Below, one piece after another: positions 47,595 to 59,900 of a stretch of DNA of 64,000 bases. The stretch lies in NCBI GenBank assembly GCA_020796225.1, contig CM036753.1, forward strand, positions 87,388,203 to 87,452,202, read 5' to 3'. The notes below the pieces were generated by a model that was given only the letters and a program-made list of their open reading frames with translations, did no database searches and was not told the DNA's origin. Position numbers and translations under genes: made by a program. Origin of the DNA: Arion vulgaris. Its lineage: Eukaryota; Mollusca; Gastropoda; Stylommatophora; Arionidae. Position 1 is the first letter of the stretch. Each line of letters begins with the position of its first letter.

Positions 47595-47930
47595 GACAGA
47601 TTTGCAGACACAGACCCGTGGATAAGAACAGGACAGAAACCCACGATGAACCAAATTAAGATGTGATAACGAAAATGTGTCGGACATACCCTGCGGAAGG
47701 CACAGTCAGCAGACAAGCGCCATCTTTACTAGTATAAGAATAGAGCTCACAAGGAAAACAGAAAGTTCTAAACAGACCTGGAGACGGAGTCTTCTTGAAG
47801 AAGTGAAAGAGGCTGGACTATCCTGGTAAGCCATAAAGAAAACAGACAGAGATCGGGAAAAGTTGCGAACAATTGTTGAGACACTATGCTACACGAGAAG
47901 CGGAGAGGAATAAAGATAATGATATGAAGA
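47595..47930 (+). mobile_element. Non-LTR 3' fragment continuous with the 69-bp satellite
   Basis: 'gtggataagaacaggacaga', 'tcggacataccctgcggaa', 'aaacagacctggagacgga', 'cgaacaattgttgagacact' match the minus-strand element at 51000-51565. It begins where the satellite ends and follows the same collinear order. Confidence 0.9.
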
Positions 47931-48370
47931 ACAGGAAACAGATGAAGAAAATTGTAATATATACTATATATAAAAGGTGATAGTATCAGAAGTGGAAGGA
48001 GAAGTTAACTCTTATCTGTTGTACAATTTAAACCGTTTGATATCTGCTAATATGCAAGGACTATATATGTTACGTGTAAACATAATATAAACAACGTAAC
48101 TATTTGCTAAAGAAATTTTTAATGACACCATTGACGTTAATTAGAGTACAAATTTTGTCAAACGTGACAGAGCCAAGTTCTGGTATAACGCATGTAGAAA
48201 TACAAACCAAACAGATAGAGCTACGTTTAAAATGAATGACCTAAATATACAACATACATAAAATAAAGATGATGGTTGGTAGCGAATAACAGAATCAACA
48301 ACACGAAACAAGAGTTAATTAAGTAACCTGAAAAATAAACATTTTGTCAATGGAGACAACAAAAATGGAT
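47931..48370. other. No firm feature; possible decayed non-LTR linker
   Basis: One frame near 48160-48240 reads RAKFWYNACRNTNQTDRATF, reminiscent of a non-LTR linker, but this is too short to call. Confidence 0.3.
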
Positions 48371-48372
48371 CA

Positions 48373-48495
48373 TCATTATTAGATCATATCTTACAGTCTA
48401 AAGCGGAAGGTTTGACGTCATTACATTGGATCATCATTATTAGATCACTTCTTACATTCTAAAGCCAAAGGATTGACGTCATTGCACTGGGTTTT
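48373..48495. repeat. 61-bp direct duplication
   Basis: 'gatcatcattattagatca' through 'ttgacgtcatt.cattgg' occurs twice in tandem with about 10% difference. 'tctaaagcc..aggattga' also occurs near 57230. Confidence 0.85.
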
Positions 48496-48584
48496 ACCCC
48501 ATATTACTCGACAACTTTCCGCATATCTTACATGCAACCTGTCCAGAGTATTGGACAAAGCACGAACTCCGTAGCTTTTGCAAC

Positions 48585-48705
48585 AATCATAAGAGTATCT
48601 GGAAAAATGCCTCGTGAACAGAACGACGAGGTCTGGATTCGAACCCACGATATTCGAAACACAAGGCAGTGGCTTACAAAGTCAACTGGCGATAAAAAAT
48701 ATGGT
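48585..48705 (-). mobile_element. tRNA-like SINE fragment
   Basis: On the minus strand a B-box GGGTTCGAATCCAG lies downstream of TGTAAGCCACTGCC, but the arms do not form a full cloverleaf. It is likely a SINE head. Confidence 0.5.
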
Positions 48706-49079
48706 TCTTTAACTGATCCTATAGACAAATATATAATAAAGATGTCTGCGTAGTGTCAATACTCACTAAACTATAAACAATATCTACAAACATAAAATAG
48801 TGTATTTTATGGCATATGATGTGAACAGAAAGATTAAAATAACGATGCGATAATAACTATCACTGTTTTATATAATAAAAGGATACTGGGTTACTAAATT
48901 GAAGAGAGAAAAAGTGTAATGTTAGCAAAATAATTGATAAACGTCTGTTTCATTGACATGATTGTTGGGGACAGTCGGTACAACATTGACGTTGTAAAAG
49001 AAGGAATATACATAGTAAATATACATACTAAAGTACATAATAAAAAACGTATTTGATTTAAGAACTGAATTGTACAAGT

Positions 49080-49325
49080 GATTGCAATATATATACAAAG
49101 TGAAACAAGTAAGACACAGGTATGATCTTAGTAAACACTCAAGAAGAGAGAATACAATGCAATATATATAAAGCGAAACAAGTAAGACACAGGTATGTAA
49201 AGATCTTAGTAAACACTATAGAAGAGAGAATACAATGCAATATATAGATACAAAGCGAAACAAGTAAGACACAGGTCAGTATAGATCTTAGTAAACACTC
49301 AAGAAGAGAGAATACAATGCAATGT
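49080..49325. repeat. About 80-bp tandem repeat, 3 copies
   Basis: Each copy has 'aagtaagacacaggt', 'gatcttagtaaacact' and 'agaagagagaatacaatgca', spaced about 77-86 bp apart. Confidence 0.92.
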
Positions 49326-49988
49326 AGTGTAAATAATATAACACGTTATAAAATCTCACCACTAACGGGAACCGGCAACGAACAATATCCTTGAAATGTT
49401 TCACTGACATAATTGGGGAAGCCAGCCATGCGGCAGCGGCAGGAAGTGACGTCCTAGGTTGAGTGTCAGTCATTCAAAATAAACGTACGCGAGATCTGCG
49501 CTACCTTTCTTCTGTTCAATGTTTTAATGTCAAATCAAGCGACTTGCTTTGGGCGGAACAAGCCGGCAGTAAAATACCACGACAGTAAATCCGTTAAACA
49601 TGAAGTATTTTAAGAGAACTCGTCAAGATTAATTATGTATAAACACAACACATCATTTGAAACGACCATGCACTTTTAATGTTAAGCTAGTAGGTCTCAC
49701 AGGTAGAGATGATATCTCTAACGTTTGGCTAAGGAAAATTTGGTAATTATATTTTACACTTCATTTTTGGATATGTTGTGTAAATATGAAGGCACTAAGA
49801 GATTGTATTAATAGTTTTTATGATATATTTCATACTCCCCCTTCCCTTCTTTGTGACCATAATTATTTGCCCTTTGTAGAAAAATATATTTTTAGCATCA
49901 CCAAATTTAGGCCACAGATTTTACATATAACATCACAATGATATTAAAACCACATATCTTGATAGCCCATTCAATTAGTTTTCCAGCC
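49326..49988. other. No gene seen
   Basis: AT-rich with no recognised element. Confidence 0.35.
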
Positions 49989-49989
49989 A

Positions 49990-50565
49990 TATATTATATG
50001 TATATTTTCTTCTTCTTCTTCTTTGCGTTCGGTTTCGTATGCTCGTCTAAACCATGAAATGGGTTGCCTCTATAAAGCTGTATGTCAGTTGGAGTTCTTC
50101 GAGAGTTCCCCATAGCTTGCTCTGTAAGCTTCCTTCATGAGGCCACGTTTCATTTCGTTGGTGTATGTATGATGGACATGACTGCAGGATGTGCTCTGGA
50201 GTCTGTGTTTCTGTCTGGCATGCACACTGTGCAGTCTTAGCAGGCTTTATTCTGTGCATGTGGTGGTTGAGCCTGCAGTGACCTGTTCTTAGGCGAAATA
50301 TTGTTGTGTGCTGTTTTCTGTTTAGTCTGCTGATGGGATCTTGTGGGTGTTTGCTGTTGGTTTGTTGCCTCCATACCTTTGTACTTTCTTTTGATATGTG
50401 TCTTGATTTCTGGTAGTGACACTGGGTGTTTGTGTTGTGTAAGTTTTGTTCCCTCCTTAGCCATCCTGTCTGCTCTCTCATTTCCTGGTACGCCACAGTG
50501 GGCTGAATTTATATGGCTGCTATTAATAGAGCAGGTCATCAAAAATCGATGATTGTGCATTTACT
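49990..50565 (-). mobile_element. RNase H-type non-LTR 3' fragment with (GAA)n tail
   Basis: The minus strand reads HCGVPGNERADRMAKEGTKL (RNase H C-terminal His motif), then in the next frame IFRLRTGHCRLNHHMHRIKP, CACQTETQTPEHILQSC and SKLWGTLEELQL. The tail AAGAAGAAGAAGAAAA is at 50010-49992. It is a distinct subfamily from 10499-11352 (VPGNERAD against IAGNESAD). One frameshift. Confidence 0.92.
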
Positions 50566-50999
50566 GTTTGAATACGATTAGATATCACGTGTTATGTGAC
50601 ATATTCGTAGTTTGTTTTCTATGTTGTAGGTTTCGATTTCACAAATATCGTGTTTCGAAAGATAGAATAACGGTCGATATACGTGCACGTGTTTTTAGAC
50701 ATTTACATGCGGTTCCGTTACAAAGTAAATGTTTAGGATACTTTTCGACTGGAGAATATATTTGATGAAATTCTGTTAGAGTAATGTTCGTGACCATTTT
50801 TTGTTTAGATCAGAATCATTTTCTCAGTATGATGCAAGTCTTCGAAATACCTCCCCTTAAATCTGTTTTCTTGACTCTGATGCGACCGCCTCTCTGTATC
50901 ATAGCACGGCACGGCTCTGGTTTAGATTATAGATCTCGTTAAGCCAATCAGCTTCATAAGTCCATATGTTAATATGTCTGTTTTCATAAGGTCGTAACA

Positions 51000-51565
51000 T
51001 AACTTATTCCTTTCCGCTCCTCGTGGGGCATAGGACCTCAACAATTGTTCGCCACTCTGCTCAGTCTCTGGCTGTTCTTTTTATGGTCTCCCTGGATAGT
51101 CGAGTACTCTTCAGTTCCTCAAGAAGACTTCGTCTCCAGGTCTGTTTAGGGCATCCTCTTTTTCGTTTTCCCTGCGGGTTCCACTCAAGTGATTGTCTAG
51201 TGACACTCAACTGTATTTTCCGTAGGGTATGCCCGACCCATCGCCATTTTCTCCTCTTGTCCCGTGTCATCATTGGCTCCTGTCCGGTTCTTATCCACAA
51301 GTCTGTGTTTGCAACTCTATCATACCATCTCGGTCTGAGAATCCGTTGAAGACATCCGTTGACAAAGGTCTGAATCTTATTTGTATTTAACTTTGCGGCT
51401 CGCCACGTTTCTGAGCCATACAGCAACACAGATTTCACATTTAAGCTGAATATCTTGAACTGTCGTAACATAGAGACACGTAAGTATTCAAATTGTTTTA
51501 CCTTGCTCGAAAATATATAAATTCCTATGTCTTTTTCTTCACCTTTCAACTCCCAACGGAGCATA
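51000..51565 (-). mobile_element. Non-LTR retrotransposon 3' coding end
   Basis: The minus frame reads SVLLYGSETWRAAKLNTNKI, QTFVNGCLQRILRPRWYDRV, RKWRWVGHTLRKIQ, GKRKRGCPKQTWRRSLLEEL, and after a single stop AEWRTIVEVLC...RSGKE. It is the C-terminal RT region of a clade that ends RSGKE. It is the reference for the satellite at 46347-47594. Confidence 0.92.
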
Positions 51566-52005
51566 GGTCTTCAACAAACTTCTTCCAGCCCTTCCTCTCT
51601 CTCTTGCCACCTCTTTCAATTCTTTCCACGTCTACCCTATCCGTTTAATAACAGTCTCCAGCTCTCTTCTCCGAGTATTTCTGGGACACCCCTTACTCCT
51701 CTCTCCCGGTGGGTTCTAAGACAATGCCTGTTTTGAAATGCTTCTGGTCGGACCTCAATGTGTGCCCATCCATCACCGGCTCCTGTTCTGTAGCTATTTT
51801 CACACTGGTATCTGATTAGTTCCTATTTCTATTTCTATTTACTCCCTATTTAAATTCACAAATTATATATGTATATGTGCGTGTGTGTGTTAATTAATCT
51901 GACTTATGTATCTCATATAATTAATTCTATCGCCGGGGTCACCTGACCTGGATAGATGGCGGCCCGATCTACAAGAATATTTTATACGAGGAACTGGCTT
52001 CAGGC
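51566..52005. other. Pyrimidine-rich spacer; no gene
   Basis: The stretch 51580-51720 is CT-rich and may be decayed non-LTR sequence on minus ('gcataggtcttcaacaaact' echoes 'gcataggacctcaacaattg' at 51027), hinting at a duplicated 3' end. Confidence 0.35.
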
Positions 52006-52009
52006 AAAT

Positions 52010-52665
52010 AACGGTGAGTCTTTGTGCTGAAATGTAACATGATTGTGTACTGAAATGTAACATGACTTTGTGCTGAAGTATAACATGCCTTTGTACTGAA
52101 ATGTAACATGACTTTGTGCTAAAGTGTAACATGACTTTGTGCTGAAGTGTAACATGCCTTTGTATTGAAATGTAACATGACTTTGTGCTGAAGTGTAACA
52201 TGCCTTTGTGCTGAAATGTAACATGCCTTGGTGCTGAAATGTAACATGCCTTTGTGCTGAAATGTAACATGACTGTGCTGAAGTGTAACATGCCTTTGTG
52301 CTGAAATGTAACATGACTTTGCGCTGAAGTGTAACATGCCTTTGTGCTGAAGTGTAACATGCCTTTGTGCTGAAGTGTAACATGACTTTGTGCTGAAGTG
52401 TAACATGGCTTTGTGCTGAAATGTAACATGCCTTTGTGCTGAAGTGTAACATGACTTTGTGCTGAAGTGTAACATGACTTTGTGCTGAAGTGTAACATGA
52501 CTTTGTGCTGAAGTGTAACATGACTTTGTGCTGAAGTGTAACATGACTTTGTGCTAAAGTGTAACATGACTTTGTGCTGAAGTGTAACATGCCTTTGTGC
52601 TGAAGTGTAACATGACTTTGTGCTGAAGTGTAACATGGCTTTGTGCTGAAATGTAACTTACATTA
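52010..52665. repeat. 23-bp minisatellite, about 28 copies
   Basis: The unit is TGAAGTGTAACATGACTTTG then TGC, with ATGCCTTTG and GAAATG variants. Three units make 69 bp or 23 codons, so all three minus frames stay open for long runs. These are satellite ORFs. Confidence 0.96.
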
Positions 52666-53035
52666 TGCTACTCATGCTACTCCCTCCTGATACACCTGTT
52701 ATCAGTTTTCTGTATAAAATATGTTTAGGTATCTAGTCATCCTTCATTCTGCACAGGTAACCGATGTACTTTAGGCATCCTTAACAGAAGAGAGTTGCAA
52801 CAAAGGAAATCTCAGCACATTTCAACACATCGTTTTGTGTTGTCAACCGTATGGTTACATAATTAAATACAGGTTGCACAGAATGAAAAGGTGGTCTGTT
52901 AATAAGCGTGTAGTAAACTTTATGACAATCATACATTCAGCTACTCGATGACAGGTCTGTCACAAAAAACGAGCTGCAATTAATGACTAGAACCGTCCTC
53001 GTGTTATCCAGGTCTTCATATGAAATTTGTAGATG
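52666..53035. other. No feature recognised
   Basis: Spacer between the two minisatellites. Confidence 0.35.
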
Positions 53036-53255
53036 ACGACTAGCTCCACTGTAATAGTATACATGATAAAGTATAGTGAAGGACGTGTTAGTTCCACTGT
53101 AATAGTATACATGATAAAGTATAGTGAAGGACGTGTTAGTTCCACTGTAATAGTATACATGATAAAGTATAGTGAAGGACGTGTTAGTTCCACTGTAATA
53201 GTATACATTATAAAGTATAGTGAAGGACGTGTTAGTTCCACTGTAATAGTATACA
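53036..53255. repeat. 48-bp minisatellite, left part
   Basis: The unit is CCACTGTAATAGTATACATG followed by ATAAAGTATAGTGAAGGACG and TGTTAGTT; about 4.5 copies, broken off in the unit at TAATAGTATACA. Confidence 0.97.
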
Positions 53256-55671
53256 ATTGAAAAGCTCCGCTGTCACCGAAAGTTTAATAAGAGACCTGGA
53301 CGACAAATTGAAGGACCTCCAATTTGGCAAAACCAGCGTGGACGATGACTGGACTGCCCTCAGAGACACCGTGTACCTATCTACCTCTGAGCTCATAGGA
53401 CACTCTGTACGCAAGAGCCACGACTGGTTTGACGAAAATGACGAAGAAATCAAGTCTATCCTTCTCACGAAACATGAGACATACAGAGCCTATCAAAATG
53501 ACCCATCATCATCATCCAAAAAAACAGCTTTCCTAGATGCTCGTAGAAGGGCTCAAGAGAGAATCAGGAAATTACAAGACGCATGGCTAAGCAAAAATCT
53601 GATGAAATCCAGATATATGCAGACAGACATGATTTCAAACGCTTCTACGATGCCCTAAAAACTGTTTACGGACCTCAACAATCTCACCCACTCCCATACT
53701 CGATGCAGATGGAGCAAGGCTACTAATTGACAAGCCTCAGATACTAAATCGCTGGGCAGAACACTTCCGTTCTGTCCTCAACCATCCATCCACTATATGT
53801 TATGAAGCCATAGAGCGCATGCCCCAGGTCCCAATCAATGCCAAGCTTGATATTCCACCTACCTTAGCAGAGGTCAAGAAGGCAACAAGCCAGATGTCCA
53901 GCGGGAAGGCACCGGGTGCGGACTCAATACCAACCGAAGTCTACAAGAAGGAGGGCCCACGTTGATGCTAAAATTGACAGAGTTATTTACATCCATTTGG
54001 TGCAACGAACGTGTGCCACAGGAATTAAAGGATGCCACTATTGTCCACCTGTACAAGCGGAAAGGAAACCGCCAGGCCTGCGATAACCACAGGGGATCTC
54101 CCTCCTGTCAATCGCTGGCAAAATACTGGCCAGAGTCCTCCTCAATCGATTAATCGATCACCTGGAACAGGACTTACTCCTGAGACCCAATGTGGCTTCA
54201 GAGCAGGTCGTGGAACAGCAGACGTGATATTTGCTGCTCGCCAACTACAGGAGAAATGCCAAGAGCAGCAAATATCACGTCTGCTGTTCCATGAGTAACC
54301 TCTATATGGTCTTTGTCGATCTGACAAAGGCTTTCGACACGGTTAACAGGGAGGGTCTATGGAAGATCATGGAAAAATTTGGTTGCCCAAGGAAATTCAT
54401 CAAGATCGTCCAACAGTTTCACGAGGGCATGATGGCACGTGTACTTGACGAAGGGAGCTGTCGGAAGCCTTCCATGTCACCAACGGCGTCAAACAGGGCT
54501 GTGTACTGGCCCCAACACTCTTCAGCATGATGTTTGCTGCCATGCTCACGGATGTCTTTTGGGAAGGCGACGAACATGGGGTAAAGATTAGATACAGGAC
54601 AGACGGTAACCTATTCAATCTTCGGTTAAAATCCTCCACCAAGGTAAAAGAATCAACTATCTCAAACCTGTTGTTTGCTGATGACTGTGCCCTCGCTACC
54701 AACTCTGAGGAAGAAATGCAGACTTACATGGACAAGTTCTCAATGGCCTGTGATAGGTTTGGCCTCACCATTAACACCAAAAACAGAGGTCATGTTCCAG
54801 CCCACCCCTAGAGAACAGTATTACGATCCAGTCATCAACATTAAACACCAGCGTCTCCAGTCAACGGACAACTTTGCTTATCTTGGCAGCCTCCTATCCA
54901 GATCGGCAAACATAGATTCTGAGGTCCACAATAGGATATCCAAAGCCAGTGCTGCGTTCGGAAGGTTACGTGTCACTGTGTGGGAACGGAAGGGCATAAG
55001 CATAGTCACAAAGCTGAAAGTTTACCAGGCCATAGTGCTAACAACGCTGCTGTACGCAAGCGAGACATGGACAGTGTATAGCAGACACGCAAGAAAATTA
55101 AACCATTTCCACACAAGCTGTCTACGCAGAATACTAAAAATAAACTGGCAGGACAAAATTCCAGACAGCGAAGTCCTCACAAGAGCAAAGATCCCAAGCG
55201 TCAACCCCCTGTTGCAGAAGGCCCAACTGAGATGGGTCGGTCACGTTGCTCGAATGCCTGATAAACGCATCCCAAAACAGTTGATGTATGGCGAGCTTGA
55301 AGGGGGCAGACGTTTAGTTGGTGGACAGAAAAAACGCTTTATAGACACTCTTAAAGTGTCTCTGAAATGCTTCGATATAGACAATACGTGCTGGGAATCC
55401 TTGCGCAAGATCGCCAAATGTGGCGCTGTAACAACAAAAGAGGAACCCGAATAGCTGAGAATCATCGTATTGTTGAGTCACAGAGAAAACGAGCAGCGCG
55501 AAAAGACAGAGCACACAACACGCACATGTCTAACCTTGATCATGTATGCCCCACCTGTGGTCGGGGATTCTGTTCTAGGATTGGACTCTACAGTCACCTC
55601 CGCACACACCAGAGAGGTGCAACAGTACACGTCTGAGATTGTTGTCATCATCGCTTGCGATGGACGGCTAT
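53256..55671 (+). mobile_element. Non-LTR retrotransposon (RT plus C-terminal C2H2 finger), 2.4 kb, 12-bp TSD
   Basis: It is flanked by TAATAGTATACA at 53244-53255 and 55672-55683, so both ends are defined. Contents in order: a pre-RT linker (53257-53658; LKDLQFGKTSVDDDW, KAFLDARRRAQERI-type), RT motifs 0-2 (about 53870-54150; GKAPGADSIPTEVYKK, ELKDATIVHLYKRKG), FRAGRGTADVIFAARQLQEK, YMVFVDLTKAFDTVNREG (motif A), ISNLLFADDCALATNSEEEM (motif C), FAYLGSLLSRSANID, ETWTVYSRHARKLNHFHTSC and QLRWVGHVARMPDKR. The end has a C2H2 finger, CPTCGRGFCSRIGLYSHLRT H. The endonuclease is missing, so it is 5' truncated. At least five frame changes or stops make it inactive. A second fragment of the family lies at 15140-15510. 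Confidence 0.95.
54211..54291. repeat. Perfect 29-bp inverted repeat inside the RT region
   Basis: Arms 54211-54239 (TGGAACAGCAGACGTGATAT...) and 54263-54291 (its exact complement) are separated by 23 bp. The second arm replaces the normal sequence between QLQEKCQEQ and LYMVFVDL. Confidence 0.96.
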
Positions 55672-55797
55672 TAATAGTATACATTATAAAGTATAGTGAA
55701 GGACGTGTTAGTTCCACTGTAATAGTATCCATTATAAAGTATAGTGAAGGACGTGTTAGTTCCACTGTTATAGTATACATTATAAAGTATAGTGTAT
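55672..55797. repeat. 48-bp minisatellite, right part
   Basis: The same unit as 53036-53255, about 2.6 copies, resuming at the duplicated TAATAGTATACA. Confidence 0.97.
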
Positions 55798-56099
55798 AGG
55801 ACGATGTGTTACCTTCTTGACTTTACAACCATTGAAGAGAGAAAAAAGGATGATGTGTCGTGCAAAGGTCTACCATCGAGTCATTGTCGTCGATACACAA
55901 CATCTATCACACACGTACATCAAGAGAGAACATGACAGCAGGCTAACAAGAGGAAAACAATGGACGTGTAAGGCTGAGGACATTATTCAATGTGTGTGTT
56001 CAACTTAGGATATTCAGTCCTATGAAGATAGGTACACATGCCGACTTAAAGCAACACCGACTTAATACGCAATAGACTCGATAGAGAATGTAAAGAAGA

Positions 56100-56370
56100 A
56101 AAACTGGTGGTCGTAGAGGCAGTTCATGTGCTAATTTATGAGAACTCACCTGATGACGATGTGGTCATTTACACCGATGGGTTTGTTGTTCAACATATGC
56201 GGAACTCATTGGCTTTCACTGCTCATGTCAGAGGGAGTATTGTGTAGGAAGATAGCATTGGAAGACATTTTGCCGTGACTACATGTAGTATGACTATGGA
56301 GAATATGGCGGTAATTAACGAAACAGTCTGGTTGGTGTCACATATTTTACGAATGTATACTTTCTCACTG
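56100..56370 (+). mobile_element. RNase H fragment of a third non-LTR family
   Basis: The frame reads DDDVVIYTDGFVVQHMRNSL, AFTAHVRGSIV (stop), then after shifts HFAVTTCSMTMENMAVINET. This is the first half of an RNase H domain (IYTDGS expected; the Ser is Phe here). It is close upstream of an RT-type C-terminus. Confidence 0.8.
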
Positions 56371-56925
56371 CTCCAAAGAGATCTCAAGAAGATTGGCAAT
56401 AGCAATCAAGAAGTTAAACACAATGAAGAACATGTGGCAAAGCACCAGCATAATACTAAAATAAAAAATATTGAGAGCATGCATTTTGCCAGTGGCTACT
56501 TATGGTTGCGAATCATGGACTATTACACAAAAATTAAGAACGAAAATCCAGTCCTTCGAAACTAAATGCTACAGAAAGATCCTACGAATACCATGGACAG
56601 AAAAAGAAAGAACACACATGTTCTGAAAGAACTAAATGTTAAAGAGAATTGGTGGATAAACAACATACTATACAGAAAAATGACATACTTTGGTCATATC
56701 AAGCGTCACGATGGCCTGGAAAGAACAATACTAGAGGGCAGGGTCCCAGGACGCAGAGGCAAAGGCAGACCAAGAAGAAGATGGCTACAATATATTAAAG
56801 AAACCATGAACATGACCATCGACGAAGTGGGTGAACTGGCAAGAGACAGAGTGAATTTCAGATTTGCTGCAAATAGAGCAACGTCCTATAAGGATACGCA
56901 CCTTGATGATGATGATACTTTCTCA
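56371..56925 (+). mobile_element. Non-LTR 3' coding fragment with (GAT)n tail
   Basis: It reads MLQKDPTNTMDRKRKNTHVL, NNILYRKMTYFGHIKRHDGL, GRRGKGRPRRRWLQYIKETM and FRFAANRATS, then CCTTGATGATGATGATAC. It is related to 15777-16130 but a distinct member. Confidence 0.9.
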
Positions 56926-59900
56926 ATGATTATGCTCAGAAAGATCGATACTGATCGGTCACGAAGGCAGTGTTTGGAGCGGTATTTTTTACCATCAGCA
57001 AATCTCGGAGATCAGAAAAGTGATGTTGCTTTGTCTGTGCAATAGGTAAATGGTAAGGAATTGTTGTATTTAATGTGGAAGATATACGCATAAGGAGGGC
57101 GTTGAAAATTGGTAATAATTTATAACAAGTTACACAATGGCAATCTCAAACAAATAATGAAAAGTGAGCAAATAATGTTGTACTTTTCAGGAAAAATGAG
57201 CTGCGGATTAGTATTTTTTTCTCAAGGTCTAAAGCCGATGGATGGATTTGATTGCACATGATTTTACTCCAATAAGGCTCGGTCCCTCTCCAAAGAAATG
57301 GCACATTACCCGCCGAGAATATTGCACAAAGCAATATTTCTGTATCCATAGAAGCGTCAACAGATACGATAGACACTGCGCAGTTATTCGTCTTTAGTTG
57401 TGGTATAGACTGATTCTTCAACATCACGAGGTCATGTTAGCGCTACAACCACTTAATGGCATCGTTACGAGCGAGGACATTTTCAAAGCGATAGAGATCA
57501 CTTTTAAAGATTTAGAATTCGGACACGCTTTGTGGAGTGACTATTGAGCTGTTCGTGAACATGACGGGTAGCCAAGCCAAATAATTATCAAACTCACTGT
57601 GGATCTGCCAATTTGCTTTTTCTTCCTGATATGACTCAGCATTTCAGTTCGCATAATCTTCAACTACATACACAAATAAAGCTGGTACACGAACTTTACA
57701 GGCACATAAATGCGTTTCAGAATAAACTGAGACTGTGTGCGCGTAACCTGCGTGAATGAAATACTATTTTCTTTGTAAAGCTTGGAGAGCAGAAGACAGT
57801 TGTTAATTTTACCATCTATGTTGACTCTGTTAAGACAGTTCAGAGCCAATTAATGGAAGGTTTCAAAGATTTCGCAATACAAAAAAAAGTAATTTTAAGG
57901 TGTTTCACAGTTGAATGTCGACCATAATGCTAATTCGGTTGACAAGCAAACAGAGCTTATGTAATTTTTAGAGAATGCCATGCTGAAATGAAAGTGGTTG
58001 GACTCTCTAAGTTACTATACTACTATAAAACTGATTTTCCCCATGAAAAGTATCCAAGAATCACATTAAATAAAAAAAAAAAGTGACCTCACTATTTGGT
58101 AATACTTTTGTCTGGGAACTTTTTTTTTCCCCCAAATGAAGTGTGGCTAAATTGAAAGCAAGAAGTCGATTAACTGACGAACTTCTTAAACTTGGTAAAC
58201 ACATTACAGTTAGGCAAACTCCACCAAATATGAACAGCTTTGTTCACGCACAATCTTCTATGGTTCGTTCCAAAATTCGTGATCATCTTTACCAACCGAT
58301 ATAAAATCATCCCCTTGACAGAAATTCTTGATTTTACATTTTTATATAGGTAACAGTGACGACGTTCCAAAAGTATTTTTAGCCCACCCAAACCTTTAGT
58401 TCTGTAAGATTGTTATTATATATTATTACTATAATTACCAAGATGTTGATCTGGTATACTTGTCGAAATTTACAGTACGATTGTCAAGTTTTGTCTATAA
58501 CTACGCATTTTCGTGTGCAACATGCAATTCAGTGTGAGTCAAAATCGGAATCCGTGAATTAATCACTTCACAATGTTTCCTACCGACTGTCATTGGCGTA
58601 TGTACGCAACATTTACTTTCATTTATAGAAGTGGAAGGTATCATTTGTTCACAATGTCACCTTTCTTTTTATAATATGTAATAGGGATACGCCTTTGCAA
58701 TCATTCGCCACCATTTTGTGTATTACTGTAAATTTTAAGCTTTGATTATCATTTTGTTGTGCTTATGCAAAATTATATAACAAAAACGTTTTTTTCATCA
58801 ACTAAGCTACCTACCAATTAGTTAAACATGGATTCGAAACGTCGTGAGGTGTATAAGACTGCATGTAAAAAATTACTTGTATCCATCAGATAGATTTCGT
58901 ACAAATCACACCTTAGTGTGATCACAAATTTTGGAACGAACTATAACATAATTTGTACGCTACTCAATTTACAATTTAATATCCATTTCTCTTTCTTTCT
59001 TCTGTCTCCATCGTTCACTCTATTTCTGTCTGTCTCTCTTTGTTCCGTTCTGTACTTTCCAACATTATATGATTTCAACTTTATATTAGCTTACACAAAT
59101 AATTTATAGAAGATTTTCAACATATGAGAATATTCTGCAATATTCATCCTCAATTATTTCAAGTCTGGCCGTTGGCATAAAAATATTGCCTACGCATGGA
59201 CTCGAGGAAAACACTGCGAACTACAATGTGTGGTAACACAGGGAGATGGACATATCAGTTAATGAATCCTCCCCACAAAACAACCTATTGTGGACACAAT
59301 TGGTTATTAGTATGACAGATGGTAACATTGTCCAATCTTCTCAGTAGTCTCCTGTTACACTCAGTTATCTCACGACTTGTTCTGTAAAAGTAGAGAACTA
59401 TATTATGGCCTATATTATTACAAAATTATATACAGACTTTCTTATTATACTCAATATGAGTTCATATCCTGCACTACATCACCTTGGTAGTCCTCGCTGT
59501 CTTCTATAATGTTTACTTCTTCCTATCGTTCTTAAGCTATTTCGGTGTTCATATTCTGTGCCGCCATGATGCATTCTTGTGTAATCAAATATGCAGCCAG
59601 GTACAAAGTATATTTACTTTCCTAGGACGACATGGCGGATCGGATTCATGACTATTCGGCAACGTGTGTGTGTGTGTGTTACGTGGCATCAGATAACATA
59701 TGTTGTCGGGGGGCCACGGAGTGTTATATACAATAGTCATTGTTGTATGAGACCGGAACAATGAATAAAAAAGCCGGAAAACAGTAGACGTTGGAAATGT
59801 GGATATAGGCCTAGTTATGTCAAGCTTATACCTTGGAAGAAAAATGAATAAGGAAGTGTTGTAACAACTAGAAGTGGAAAGAAGACTGCGGTACTTTGTC

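Noticed and set aside
46370..47659. 429-codon repeat protein (23-residue repeats)
   Set aside because: It is a 69-bp satellite read in an open frame. The minus strand is equally open, there is no promoter, start context or splice evidence, and the unit resembles retroelement sequence.
51890..52636. Three overlapping long frames with LHFSTKSCYTSAQ repeats
   Set aside because: A 23-bp minisatellite; all three frames are open at once, which shows that it is a period effect.
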